Source: Prochlorococcus sp. AG-412-J13
GTDB lineage: Bacteria; Cyanobacteriota; Cyanobacteriia; PCC-6307; Cyanobiaceae
DNA length: 64,000 nt
NCBI GenBank assembly: GCA_003214815.1
Contig: QCLE01000006.1
Coordinates: forward strand, 1 to 64,000
Reading direction: 5' to 3'
In this document: positions 17,218 to 26,537 of the stretch, piece after piece
How the letters are laid out: every line of letters starts with the position of its first letter
Position numbering within the stretch: the first letter of the stretch is position 1
The notes under the pieces: generated by a model
What the model was told of the DNA's origin: nothing
What the model saw: only the letters and a program-made list of their open reading frames with translations
Databases searched by the model: none
Made by a program: the position numbers and the translations under genes

Positions 17218-18726
17218 TCAATTATTAAAATAATTTTTAATAATTTTCAATACATTGATATAACTTGGATTTTTTTTCGAAATTTGATTACTATATTCAT
17301 TTTTTTTAAGATCGTTTTGCTCTTTGGCAATAAACAATTTCTTGTAAAGATTTTCAATATTATTAAAAAGATAATCTCCCTTTAATTTTTCATTTAGTTC
17401 TAAAGATGATTCAGATTTCACAGATTCTTGGCAAAAATTAGTGATTTCTTCTGAACTAATTAAAACCTTATAAATTTCTTTTTTTTCTTCTGAATTTGCA
17501 TTAAAACATAAATAAATCAGATTTATCATTGAACAATTATTATTTTTGATTTTGAATTCTTTATAAATGTCTGGCCAAAATTTTAGAGATTTTAGACCTT
17601 CTAAACCTCCTTGACTGAGAGAGTATTTATTACACCAATTAACAAATTCTGAGACATCTATCGGACATCTGTTGAGTTGCAAAAGCATATCTGATAAAAC
17701 TTGTCCTGCTTGAAAATTACGTGTTGGTTTTCCTTCCGTTGGTAGAGTCATGCTCCCTAAGACATCAGCCTTAACAGCATTTAATTGAGAAAAAGTATAA
17801 TCTCCTTTTTCACAAAATTTATTGTTAATTATTTCCTTTGCACTAATTATTTCTTCACCATAACCAAGTTCTTTTAAAGAAAGATATTTATTCTCTAATT
17901 TATTTTTTTTTCTAACTTGTAATGATACTGATGCGGCCTGATCTAAACATTGAGTTAACAAAATCGTATTAATGGTAGGTAGCATTCCTGGCTTATTGGA
18001 ATGAAAGTTATTTACAAAACCTGCAAATATAGATGAGATATTTTTTATTGATTTTATATATTGACATTCAATATTATGAACTCCTGGAGAAACTTGGATT
18101 TTCGGCGACAATTGATTCAAAATGCGAGCTCCTATTAAAGCAGTGAGGGCATCAGGATGGCAGAAATTTGCAGTAAAACTATCATTAGGGTTTCGTAAAG
18201 CTCCATGACGATGAAATCCTGTAAAAAAAGCTAAATTTGGATATTTATTACAGAGAATAAAAGGGTTTTTATTTTTATTATCAATGCAAAAAGAACCGAC
18301 GAGACAGCCAAGAACCACATTTTCTCTTTTTAAAGTTTTTCTTAGTTCTAAAGCATGTTTAACATCATCTTGTATGTGATTACTGTTAGAAGCAAGAATA
18401 ACTATCTTACATTCCAAGAGAAGATCTTTTAGATCAAAAGACTTTCTTTTTCCCTCTGAAGAATAATGTCCCATTCTCTTAATCTTTTCAATAATCTCAT
18501 TATCCATTTCAGAAAGAACATCTTTTGAGAAAGCACCTAACAAATCTCTATCTTCCCTAGGAGCTAAGAGAATATTATTTGATTTTCCATGCATAGCACA
18601 ATTGTATGCTAATGATGCAGGATATAAACCGACACTGTAGAATCCAACTTTGCTCTTCTCTATATCTTCAATCAATGAATAAAAATATTTTTCATCATTC
18701 ATTTTTTCTATGAAATTATTCTTCAT
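17218..18726 (-). CDS. Putative Rossmann-fold dehydrogenase-like protein
   Basis: The 502-residue protein begins with a Rossmann-like segment (KVGFYSVGLYPASLAYNCAMHG, about residues 26-47), then APREDRDL. VILASNSNHIQDDVKHAL is similar in position to the second NAD-binding strand-helix of glycerol-3-phosphate-type dehydrogenases. A helical C-terminal domain follows. The glycine motif is non-standard (SVGLYP) and I cannot name a family or substrate. It is divergent from the glucosylglycerol-phosphate phosphatase gene across 165 bp, a shared control region that may link the two. Any link to compatible-solute metabolism is inference. Confidence 0.5.
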   Translation of the reverse strand: MKNNFIEKMNDEKYFYSLIEDIEKSKVGFYSVGLYPASLAYNCAMHGKSNNILLAPREDRDLLGAFSKDVLSEMDNEIIEKIKRMGHYSSEGKRKSFDLKDLLLECKIVILASNSNHIQDDVKHALELRKTLKRENVVLGCLVGSFCIDNKNKNPFILCNKYPNLAFFTGFHRHGALRNPNDSFTANFCHPDALTALIGARILNQLSPKIQVSPGVHNIECQYIKSIKNISSIFAGFVNNFHSNKPGMLPTINTILLTQCLDQAASVSLQVRKKNKLENKYLSLKELGYGEEIISAKEIINNKFCEKGDYTFSQLNAVKADVLGSMTLPTEGKPTRNFQAGQVLSDMLLQLNRCPIDVSEFVNWCNKYSLSQGGLEGLKSLKFWPDIYKEFKIKNNNCSMINLIYLCFNANSEEKKEIYKVLISSEEITNFCQESVKSESSLELNEKLKGDYLFNNIENLYKKLFIAKEQNDLKKNEYSNQISKKNPSYINVLKIIKNYFNN

Positions 18727-18891
18727 TTTTGGAAATTCTTTATAAATTTTTTAATTTCTTACCAATACCAACATTTTTCTACATTAAAGCAATTTATGCC
18801 CATAGCAAATTATTTATTATAAATATTGAATTTTATAAATTATAATTTTTATCAATATAGAAATTAAATAAAAAGAGAAATAATTTTAAAT

Positions 18892-20109
18892 ATGGAATAT
18901 ATGGCAAGTAATTTAAAGGTACAAAAACAATTAATTCATTCTAAAAATATCTTATTTATTCAAGACATCGATGGAGTTTGTATCCCTTTAGTTAAAGATC
19001 CAATGACTAGAAAATTAGAATCAAAATATATCTATGCAGTAAAAGAATTTGCCGAAGAATTCTTTGTATTAACTTGCGGGGAACATGAAGGTCCAAGAGG
19101 GGTTAACAGAATAATAGAAAGGAGTTTAGGGTGCACTACTGAGCCTAAAAAAAAAGAACTATATTTAAGAGGTTTAGCTGCTTGTGGAGTAGAGTATCAA
19201 GATAATGATGGTGAAATAAGTTTTGAAGGAGTTTCAGAAAAAGAACTGGATTTTCTATCTAAAGTACCAAGTTTAATCAGACCAAAATTTAATTTAATAG
19301 TTAAGAATATTTTCCCTGAACTTGACCAAGAAAATATCAATTTTCATGCGGCAAAATCGATATGTCAAACACGCTTCTCGCCAACTATTAATTTCAATAG
19401 TCTTTTTGAATTAGTAAAAAAAGATTCTGATAAAAGAAAACATATCCAAATTAGTTTTGAAAAAATGATGAATGAAATTATATACAAGGCTGAAAATGAA
19501 GGCCTTAAAAACTCATTTTTTCTACACATTTCGCCAAATTTAGGTAATGAAAATGATAGAGAAATAATAAAACTTTCTACTAAAACTGATATTGGATCAA
19601 CAGACATACAATTACTTATTAAAGGAGCAGTTAAAGATTCTGGAGTTTTATTTCTTTTAAATAAATTTATTGAGATTAAAACTGGCAAAGCTCCCTTTGG
19701 AAGTAATTTTAATTTTAGAAATTCGCCAAAATCTGTCAGAGAAAAAATAGATTTATGCAAAAGATCTATTCACAAAAGTGATATGCCTTTAATTATAGGA
19801 GTTGGGGATACAGTAACATCAAAAAAAAATAATGGTCAGAAAAGTTATTTAAGAGGAGGCAGTGACAGGTCTTTTCTAGAATTTATACAATTGTTAGGTA
19901 ATGAATTTGGTATTAATAATAAAATAATTTTTGTTGATAGTAGTTCTGGTGAAGTTGAAAGACCTTCTATAAAAAAAACTGGCTTAATTGGAATCAGTGA
20001 TATTTATGACAAATTAAAGTTTGATATAGTTTTTAAAAATGGTCCCAAAGAATATATAAGTTGGTTTATTGAACTTGCTAAAAAGAGATCAAATTTTAAA
20101 AAAAAATAA
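18892..20109 (+). CDS. stpA: Glucosylglycerol-3-phosphate phosphatase
   Basis: The 405-residue protein has a HAD-type nucleophile region ILFIQDIDGVCIPLVKDPMTR (Asp residues near 24 and 26). The later acidic region VGDTVTSKKNNGQ and the segment GGSDRSFLEFIQ match my recollection of cyanobacterial StpA/GgpP. It would dephosphorylate glucosylglycerol-phosphate to the osmolyte glucosylglycerol. No ggpS synthase is seen in this window. It starts with ATG, with two nearby in-frame Met (residues 1 and 4). It is followed at 44 bp by a radical SAM gene. Confidence 0.78.
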   Translation: MEYMASNLKVQKQLIHSKNILFIQDIDGVCIPLVKDPMTRKLESKYIYAVKEFAEEFFVLTCGEHEGPRGVNRIIERSLGCTTEPKKKELYLRGLAACGVEYQDNDGEISFEGVSEKELDFLSKVPSLIRPKFNLIVKNIFPELDQENINFHAAKSICQTRFSPTINFNSLFELVKKDSDKRKHIQISFEKMMNEIIYKAENEGLKNSFFLHISPNLGNENDREIIKLSTKTDIGSTDIQLLIKGAVKDSGVLFLLNKFIEIKTGKAPFGSNFNFRNSPKSVREKIDLCKRSIHKSDMPLIIGVGDTVTSKKNNGQKSYLRGGSDRSFLEFIQLLGNEFGINNKIIFVDSSSGEVERPSIKKTGLIGISDIYDKLKFDIVFKNGPKEYISWFIELAKKRSNFKKK

Positions 20110-20153
20110 TTGACTTTTTAATTTTCGAATTACAATGTATAAATGATAGATTT

Positions 20154-21086
20154 ATGAAAGAAAAATTCCCCTCAATATATAAAGAACCTATAGAAACATT
20201 GCAAATTAATATAGGTTATAAATGCAACCAGGCCTGTAAGCATTGTCATGTAAATTCAAGTCCATTAAGGACTGAAAAGATGTCAAATGAAATAATATCT
20301 CTTATTCCAAAAATAATTGAAAAATACAAAATCAAGACTTTAGATATTACAGGTGGCGCACCTGAACTTCACCCAGAGTTTAAAAACCTAATAACCAGTT
20401 TGAACACAAAACAAGTTGATATTATTGATAGGTGCAATTTGACAATTTTCTTTGAAGAAGGATATGAAGATCTTCCTCAATTTCTTGCAAAGAATAAAGT
20501 GATAGTTACTGCTTCGCTTCCATGTTACGAAAAAAATAATGTTGAAATTCAAAGAGGTCTTGGGGTTTATGAAAAAAGTATTAATGCTATAAAAATTCTT
20601 AATGATTTAGGCTATGGAAAGAAAGAAAATGGATTGCAATTAAACCTTGTTTACAATCCTGTAAGCCCAATTCTTCCTCCTTCTCAAGAAATATTGGAAA
20701 AGGATTATAAAAAAATACTATTCGAAAAATATAATATTGTTTTTAATAACTTATATACAATAACTAATATGCCAATAAATAGATATAAGGAATCTCTTAG
20801 AAGAGAAGGGAAACTAAATACTTATTACAAATTACTAAAAGAAAATTTTAATGAAAATAATTTAGAAAATCTTATGTGCAAAAAAACTATTAGTGTAAAT
20901 TGGCTTGGAGAAATTTATGATTGTGACTTTAACCAACAGATAAATTTCCGAGAGAAAAAAGGACCAAAGACACTTTTTGATCTATTGGAAGAATCATTTA
21001 CTTTTGACTACAGTGTAGCCGTAAAAGAACATTGTTTTGCTTGCACTGCAGGTGAAGGATCGAGTTGCGGAGGGGCTTTAAGTTAA
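20154..21086 (+). CDS. arsS: Radical SAM protein, ArsS (arsenosugar) type
   Basis: The 310-residue protein has the radical SAM CxxxCxxC motif at Cys24, Cys28 and Cys31 (GYKCNQACKHCHVNSSP) and the GGAPELHP loop. A C-terminal cysteine-rich end (CDFNQQ, HCFACTAGEGSSCGG) is likely to bind auxiliary Fe-S clusters. This arrangement fits the ArsS family, which builds arsenosugar precursors from dimethylarsenic species. No arsM methyltransferase is adjacent, so the assignment rests on the sequence alone. It is convergent with fur. Confidence 0.8.
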   Translation: MKEKFPSIYKEPIETLQINIGYKCNQACKHCHVNSSPLRTEKMSNEIISLIPKIIEKYKIKTLDITGGAPELHPEFKNLITSLNTKQVDIIDRCNLTIFFEEGYEDLPQFLAKNKVIVTASLPCYEKNNVEIQRGLGVYEKSINAIKILNDLGYGKKENGLQLNLVYNPVSPILPPSQEILEKDYKKILFEKYNIVFNNLYTITNMPINRYKESLRREGKLNTYYKLLKENFNENNLENLMCKKTISVNWLGEIYDCDFNQQINFREKKGPKTLFDLLEESFTFDYSVAVKEHCFACTAGEGSSCGGALS

Positions 21087-21092
21087 AATCTG

Positions 21093-21548
21093 CTAAATAC
21101 AATTAGGGCATATAGCTCTTACGTTTAAAGAGGATTCAATTAGTTTAAACCCATTAATTTTTGCTGCAACTTTGCCTGCTTCTAAAACTTCGTCATTTTC
21201 GAATTCTTCTGTTCTTCCACACCTAATACAAATTAAATGATGATGATCAGGAGTGTCGTTACTAAGCAACTCATATCTGTGTCCGCCCTCACTGAGTTCT
21301 AATTCATGAAGCAAACCCATTTGTACTAAAAGTCTTAAAGTTCTATAAATTGTTGCAAGTGAAACTTTGGAACTTGATTTAACTAACTTTTCATGAACCT
21401 CTTCAGCACTAAGATGCTTTCCAGAACCAATATTTTCAAATAAATTAAGAACCTTAAGCCTCTGAGGAGTTAACCTCTTACCATCTTTATGTAAGCCATC
21501 ACCAAGAGGAGATTTAATGACATTGTATTGAGACGAAAATGACAACAA
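21093..21548 (-). CDS. fur: Fur-family metalloregulator
   Basis: At 151 residues it has the normal Fur length. It has a winged-helix N-terminal domain (TPQRLKVLNLF ... SLATIYRTLRLLVQMGL) and the metal-binding part DHHHLICIRCGRTEEF, with a second CPNC at the C-terminus forming a structural Zn site. In cyanobacteria Fur represses iron-acquisition genes. I cannot tell Fur from Zur or PerR by eye with certainty, but the HHHLICIRCG context favours Fur. A short inverted repeat lies upstream and may be autoregulatory. Confidence 0.85.
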   Translation of the reverse strand: MLSFSSQYNVIKSPLGDGLHKDGKRLTPQRLKVLNLFENIGSGKHLSAEEVHEKLVKSSSKVSLATIYRTLRLLVQMGLLHELELSEGGHRYELLSNDTPDHHHLICIRCGRTEEFENDEVLEAGKVAAKINGFKLIESSLNVRAICPNCI

Positions 21549-21574
21549 TTAACCTATGGCTATTCTCAATAATA

Positions 21575-21589
21575 ACTCTAGATGAGAGT
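21575..21589. promoter_or_regulatory. Inverted repeat between fur and isochorismatase gene
   Basis: ACTCT-AGATG-AGAGT is a 5-bp inverted repeat with a 5-bp spacer, centred 34 bp upstream of the fur start and in the shared divergent region (21549-21656). It does not match the classical GATAATGAT Fur box. It could be an operator for either gene; evidence is positional only. Confidence 0.2.
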
Positions 21590-21656
21590 AAAACAACTTT
21601 TTAATTTAAAATGTTTACTAAAGTTCTTCAAAATATTATGTTCAATATATCTTTAA

Positions 21657-22232
21657 ATGCAAATGATGAAGAATCATGAAAAATCTTCTAATAAACTTTC
21701 ACCAAAAGTGAATGCTTTACTAATCATAGATGTTCAAGAAAAAATTATAAGAGCAGTATTTAATAAGGATTCAATAACCAAAAACATCAAAAAGCTAATA
21801 GATGCCTACCAAATTTTAGAAGAAAACATTTTTATATCTGAACAGAACCCATTCAAATTGGGCGCAACGATCCCTGAATTATTACCCAAAACTGGATTTA
21901 AAAAAATTGAAAAGATGGAATTTAGTTTAGCTAACATACAAGAATTTTTGAAAGAACTTAAAAATAAGAAAATTACGAATTTGATAGTTTGTGGTATCGA
22001 AACGCATATTTGTATTCAACAAACAGTATTAGATTGTTTACAACAAGGATTTGAAGTTATTCTGGTATCAGATGCTATGAGCAGTCGCAAAAAGGTAGAT
22101 CATGAAATAGCATTGCAGAGAATGATTCAGACTGGGGCAATCTTAACAACTACTGAATCAATAATTTTTGAATTATGCAAAACTGCTGATAGAAAAGAAT
22201 TTAAAGAAATTAGAAATATAATTATTAGTTAA
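21657..22232 (+). CDS. Isochorismatase-family cysteine hydrolase
   Basis: The 191-residue protein shows the catalytic triad of the family: Asp25 in LLIIDVQEK, Lys86 in IEKMEFS and Cys119 in CGIETHICIQQT. The fold is a small alpha/beta hydrolase that acts on isochorismate, nicotinamide or related amides. The substrate is not evident. Three Met codons are clustered at the start (residues 1, 3 and 4). It is divergent from fur, so an iron-responsive or siderophore-like role is possible but unsupported. Confidence 0.8.
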   Translation: MQMMKNHEKSSNKLSPKVNALLIIDVQEKIIRAVFNKDSITKNIKKLIDAYQILEENIFISEQNPFKLGATIPELLPKTGFKKIEKMEFSLANIQEFLKELKNKKITNLIVCGIETHICIQQTVLDCLQQGFEVILVSDAMSSRKKVDHEIALQRMIQTGAILTTTESIIFELCKTADRKEFKEIRNIIIS

Positions 22233-22303
22233 AGAAAAATCAAGACTGGTTTGTTTTCTAGAGATAATTTAAAATTTTATTAAAGATAAATTTTAGGGTT
22301 TAT

Positions 22304-23341
22304 TTGAATATGAAATTACTTACTGAAAACTTCTTTCTGGCAATATCTATTTTTCTTATTGGAATTTTATTGTCGATAATAATTTCTAAACTTTCAAAAA
22401 TATTCTTTAAAAAGATCTCCAAACGTACAAAAACAAATTTTGATGATTTTATTTTTGAGGTGATCTCTGGAATTATAAAACCTATAGGTTTCCTCCTCTC
22501 ATTTTATTTTTCAATTGACTATTTTTTTGCTGATGAAATAACTTTTATCTCTGTCTTATTGAATATTCTGAAATTATTTATATTGATAATTATTATAAAA
22601 GCTCTCAACAAAGTTTTAATAAGATCTTTAACAGAATCGACATCGAAAATTAATGATTCCTCAATCAGTTCAATGATATCTTCACTTACTCCTTTAATAA
22701 AAGCATTAACATGGACGATTGGTTCAATATTTTTCTTGCAAAATATAGGTGTTCAAATGACTGCTATTTGGGCCTTACTAAGTGCAGGGGGAATTGGAGC
22801 AGGATTAGCTTTGAAAGATCCTGTTCAAGAGTTTTTTGAATACATAACAATTTTACTTGATAAACCTTTTCAAAAAGGTGAGTTTATAAAATCTGATGGA
22901 GTCCTGGGAATGGTAGAGAGGGTGGGAGTAAGATCCTCAAGGATAAGAAGTATTAATGGAGAAGTAATAGTAATGAGCAACAGCGCTCTTACAAATGGAA
23001 TAATTTCAAATTACGCACAAATGGAAAAAAGGAGGTTGGTGCATAAATTAGGAGTTGTTTATGAAACCTCTCCGAAACTTATGAAATTGATTCCAAAAAT
23101 AATTAAAAAGTTAGTTGAAGAAACAAATGATGCATCGTTTGATAGATGTCATTTCACAGATTTTGGCGATTTCAGTCTTAATTTTGAACTTGTTTATTAC
23201 ATACCAACTAATAATTATCTTGCTGCAATGGAAGCTCAACAATCTATTAATTTAAAAATAATTGAGGAATTCGCAGTAAATAATATAGAGTTTGCATTCC
23301 CAACACAAACCTTAAATATTGAAAGTAACAAAACCAAATGA
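22304..23341 (+). CDS. mscS: MscS-family mechanosensitive channel
   Basis: The 345-residue protein has three to four N-terminal hydrophobic segments. The pore-lining region is LSAGGIGAGLALKDPVQEFFEYI, with the Gly/Ala-rich TM3 of MscS. The cytoplasmic beta domain is GEFIKSDGVLGMVERVGVRSSRIRSINGEVIVMSNS. It releases solutes on hypo-osmotic shock from the inner membrane. The start is TTG at 22304 with AGGG 5 bp upstream; the ATG two codons later (22310) is also possible. The 3' end overlaps the convergent SDR gene by 30 bp. Confidence 0.88.
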   Translation: MNMKLLTENFFLAISIFLIGILLSIIISKLSKIFFKKISKRTKTNFDDFIFEVISGIIKPIGFLLSFYFSIDYFFADEITFISVLLNILKLFILIIIIKALNKVLIRSLTESTSKINDSSISSMISSLTPLIKALTWTIGSIFFLQNIGVQMTAIWALLSAGGIGAGLALKDPVQEFFEYITILLDKPFQKGEFIKSDGVLGMVERVGVRSSRIRSINGEVIVMSNSALTNGIISNYAQMEKRRLVHKLGVVYETSPKLMKLIPKIIKKLVEETNDASFDRCHFTDFGDFSLNFELVYYIPTNNYLAAMEAQQSINLKIIEEFAVNNIEFAFPTQTLNIESNKTK

Positions 23342-24313
23342 TCCGCAAATCTCTTCACTTAAAATCCAAAGTTTTGAAGCTAACTCAGAATTATTTGCCT
23401 CATCACTAACCTTACTTTCAACTAATTTATGTTTTTTAAAAGATATAAGTTTATTACTTAAATGAATGTAACCAATATTATTGAAATTTGAATCAAACAC
23501 AATCTCAGAAAGTATCTTTCCAGCATTTTCTACACTTTCAGAAATTCCTAAAATATTCTTTGCAACTTTAGAAAATATCAAATATCCAAAGAGATTGAAA
23601 ACCTTACTGTATCTAAAAAAACCCGAATCATCATCAGGTATTACAAGACCAGGAGCCCATGTGATTACAGAAATCTTACTAGAAGATATTTTTAATTTTT
23701 TTTCAAGTTCTTTTGCAAACAAAATATTACATAACTTACTATTTTTATAAGATTCATCAGCATTAAAATTTAAAAATCGTCCAGTAACCTTTTTTCTAAA
23801 ATCAACTAAATTATTAAGTCCCGCTTTCTTTCCTATATTTCCACCTGAGCTTTTGGGGTCGTGAACATCTGATGATGTAATAATAATTCGGGATTCTTCT
23901 TTATCCCTAATAAAATCTTTTAATATATTTACCAAATAAAAATGTGCAAGATGATTAACTGCAAAAGTTAGTTCTATGCCTTGTTTTGATACTTTAGGAT
24001 AAAATGAACCTGTATATTGCAAACCTGCATTTAAGATAAATATATCTAGAAAAGTATTTTTACTAATAAAATAATCTTTAATTTTTTTTATATTATCTAA
24101 ATCAGAAAGATCACAATTTTCAATAATATTTAAAAATTTACTAAGGTAATTTTTCTCAAAATAATTCTCAATTGTTTTGAGAAATTCATTCTTTCTAAAT
24201 TCGTTTTTTATTACAACATATAAATTATTTTTCGTCTTTAGTAAATTAATAATGGCAAAAAACCCTATGCCTGAATTACCTCCAGTAATTAAAATATTTT
24301 TATTTTTAATCAT
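23312..24313 (-). CDS. SDR oxidoreductase, protochlorophyllide reductase-like
   Basis: The 333-residue SDR has NILITGGNSGIGFFAI (NAD(P) motif), ILNAGLQ, a Ser in ITSSDVHDP and the catalytic pair in ESYKNSKLCNILFAKEL. The YKNSKLCN wording and the VHDP/GL loop resemble light-dependent protochlorophyllide reductase. POR itself should retain Cys residues and a longer conserved core that I do not see fully, so I call it POR-like. The substrate is unknown. It is convergent with mscS, sharing 30 bp. Confidence 0.7.
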   Translation of the reverse strand: MIKNKNILITGGNSGIGFFAIINLLKTKNNLYVVIKNEFRKNEFLKTIENYFEKNYLSKFLNIIENCDLSDLDNIKKIKDYFISKNTFLDIFILNAGLQYTGSFYPKVSKQGIELTFAVNHLAHFYLVNILKDFIRDKEESRIIITSSDVHDPKSSGGNIGKKAGLNNLVDFRKKVTGRFLNFNADESYKNSKLCNILFAKELEKKLKISSSKISVITWAPGLVIPDDDSGFFRYSKVFNLFGYLIFSKVAKNILGISESVENAGKILSEIVFDSNFNNIGYIHLSNKLISFKKHKLVESKVSDEANNSELASKLWILSEEICGSFGFVTFNI

Positions 24314-24538
24314 TTAAATTCCTATATATTTTTTTATAATAAAAAAATATAAAAGGTTTTCTTTATTTTGTAATCTTATAAATTATTGTTAAAACACTGA
24401 AAAGTTAGTCACTAGTAATTGAGTAATTTGATTATTATGTATCTACTCTTATTACAAGTATTGGATGAAATATAAAAACGCAATCGCAGAAATAATACTT
24501 TGTTCCAAAAATTTCTTTAATCATAAGATTTATATTTA

Positions 24539-25822
24539 ATGTCAAAAGAAAGCATGCCAGATGTTCTTGTTTTGGGTGCAGGGCCTGCAGGCATGGCAAT
24601 TGCATCAGCTTTAGGAAAGGAAAAATTAGATGTTGAAGTTCTTTCTCCAAATGGACCAGATGAACCTTGGCCAAACACTTATGGTATTTGGGGGGAAGAA
24701 GTTGATCAACTTGGGCTTCAGGATTTACTTGAATATAGATGGAAGAATACTGTAAGTTTTTTTGGGCATGGCGCTTTAGAAGAACAGGACGACGAGAACA
24801 AAGCCACAGAGCATTCTCTAGATTATGGACTATTTGATAAGAAGAAACTCCACAATTTTTGGTTTAATGAATGCAATAAGTCTTTTATTAAATGGCATCA
24901 GGGCTTTGCAAACAAAATACATTATGAAAAATATAAAAGTACAGTAACTACAAAAGATGGCAAGAATTACTCTGCGAGATTAGTAGTAGATGCAACAGGA
25001 TATGATCCTGTTTTTCTTAAATTAAAATCATGTGGTCCTTTAGCTGTACAAACTTGTTATGGAATAGTGGGTAATTTTAGTAAACCCCCGCTGAAAAAAG
25101 GGCAGTTTGTATTAATGGACTATAGAAATGACCATCTTAATGAAGAGCAAAGAAAAGAACCGCCCACTTTTCTTTATGCAATGGATATGGGAAATGGGAA
25201 ATATTTTCTTGAGGAAACATCTCTTGGTTTAGTAAATCCTCTAACAATGGAAAATTTAAAAGAGAGACTGGAGAAGAGGTTATCTTATCGCAATATATCT
25301 ATAACAAGCATGCAACACGAAGAACTTGGTTTGTTTCTTCCAATGAATATGCCAATACCAGATTTTAAACAACAAATACTAGGATATGGTGGTGCAGCTT
25401 CAATGGTACATCCTGCATCTGGATACTTAATTGGTAATATTTTAAGAAGAGCGCCACTTGTCGCGAAGGCAGTATCAGAAGCAATTAAAAACAAAAATAT
25501 CAGTTCCTATCAAATTGCTAGAAAAGGTTGGGAAACTTTATGGTCAAAAGAATTAATTAGAAAGAAATCACTTTACCAATTTGGATTAGAAAAACTCATG
25601 AGGTTTGACGAAAAATTACTGAGAGAATTTTTTGGCAGTTTTTTCCAATTACCTAAAAATCAATGGTATGGTTTTCTAACTGATACTCTATCTTTAAGAG
25701 AGATTGTATATGCGATGTGCATAATGTTTATAAAGGCTCCATGGAGCGTAAAGAAAGGTCTGATGATTATGCATGGTAGAGAATTTAAAATGTTAATTAG
25801 GATAATATTTCCAAATATATAG
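24539..25822 (+). CDS. crtL: Lycopene cyclase (CrtL type, probably epsilon/bifunctional)
   Basis: The 427-residue FAD protein starts with DVLVLGAGPAGMAIASALG. It has the cyclase motif PNTYGIWGEEVDQLGL, followed by YGIVGNFSKPP, MDYRN and the late GYGGAASMVHPASGYLIGNILRRAP. These belong to plant/cyanobacterial CrtL cyclases. Prochlorococcus carries a beta cyclase and an epsilon-type bifunctional cyclase. As I recall, the latter lies near pcb, so this copy is likely the epsilon type that feeds alpha-carotene. The sequence alone does not prove that. It is followed 7 bp later by an SDR gene. Confidence 0.85.
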   Translation: MSKESMPDVLVLGAGPAGMAIASALGKEKLDVEVLSPNGPDEPWPNTYGIWGEEVDQLGLQDLLEYRWKNTVSFFGHGALEEQDDENKATEHSLDYGLFDKKKLHNFWFNECNKSFIKWHQGFANKIHYEKYKSTVTTKDGKNYSARLVVDATGYDPVFLKLKSCGPLAVQTCYGIVGNFSKPPLKKGQFVLMDYRNDHLNEEQRKEPPTFLYAMDMGNGKYFLEETSLGLVNPLTMENLKERLEKRLSYRNISITSMQHEELGLFLPMNMPIPDFKQQILGYGGAASMVHPASGYLIGNILRRAPLVAKAVSEAIKNKNISSYQIARKGWETLWSKELIRKKSLYQFGLEKLMRFDEKLLREFFGSFFQLPKNQWYGFLTDTLSLREIVYAMCIMFIKAPWSVKKGLMIMHGREFKMLIRIIFPNI

Positions 25823-25829
25823 TTTAAAA

Positions 25830-26537
25830 ATGAGAACAATACTAATAAGTGGAGCCAATAGAGGTATTGGACTAAACATTGCACATAAAGAATTAAAAGA
25901 AGGCAATAGAATTAGTGTTGGCATAAGAAATTTAGAATCATTAAAAGGAGGCGCTATTGATCCAAATAAATGGCCAAAAGGTAAAATTTTAATCAACCAA
26001 TATGATGCATTAAAAAAAATCACAGCCGAAAATTGGATAAAAAATACTGTAGATGAATTTGGAGGATTTGATTCAGTAATAAATTGTTCTGGAGTATTAT
26101 CGAAAGTTCCTTTTCTATTCAAAGATGGTGATGAAGAAGATATTTTAAATACATTAAATATCAACTTTTTGGCTATTTGGAATTTATGTAGGCTTTCATG
26201 GAATCATTTATACGCCTCAGGGAGAGGCAGAATTATTGTTTTAGTTTCAATGAGTGGGAAAAGATCTAAAGGGGATTTAGCCGCGTATTCTTCTTCAAAG
26301 TTTGCTTTGATGGGATTATGCCAAACAATGAAAAATAAAGGTTGGGATAAAAACATAAGGATTTCTGCAATTTGCCCAAGTTGGGTTAATACAGAAATGG
26401 CCCAGAATATCTCTTCTTTAAACAAATCAAGCATGACACAACCTGAAGATATTGCTGAGATATGCTCAACTATTCTGAAATTACCTACTCAATCAGTGCC
26501 TTTTGAAATTGCTTTAAATTGTAATTATGAAATTTAA
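25830..26537 (+). CDS. Short-chain dehydrogenase/reductase
   Basis: The 235-residue classical SDR has ILISGANRGIGLNIA (coenzyme motif), VINCSGVLS in place of NNAG, catalytic Ser in LVSMSGK, Tyr-x-x-x-Lys in AAYSSSKFALMGLCQ and CPSWVNTEMA. The substrate is unknown. It starts 7 bp after the lycopene cyclase stop, implying co-transcription and possibly a pigment or lipid role. The 3' end shares four bases with the convergent membrane-protein gene. Confidence 0.85.
   Translation: MRTILISGANRGIGLNIAHKELKEGNRISVGIRNLESLKGGAIDPNKWPKGKILINQYDALKKITAENWIKNTVDEFGGFDSVINCSGVLSKVPFLFKDGDEEDILNTLNINFLAIWNLCRLSWNHLYASGRGRIIVLVSMSGKRSKGDLAAYSSSKFALMGLCQTMKNKGWDKNIRISAICPSWVNTEMAQNISSLNKSSMTQPEDIAEICSTILKLPTQSVPFEIALNCNYEI

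Noticed and set aside
21549-21656. Classical Fur box upstream of fur
   Set aside because: No GATAATGATAATC-like sequence was found; only a short ACTCT/AGAGT inverted repeat.
24435-24674. Minus-strand ORF overlapping the lycopene cyclase start
   Set aside because: It overlaps a conserved FAD motif on the other strand and has no recognisable content; the 24314-24538 gap appears non-coding.
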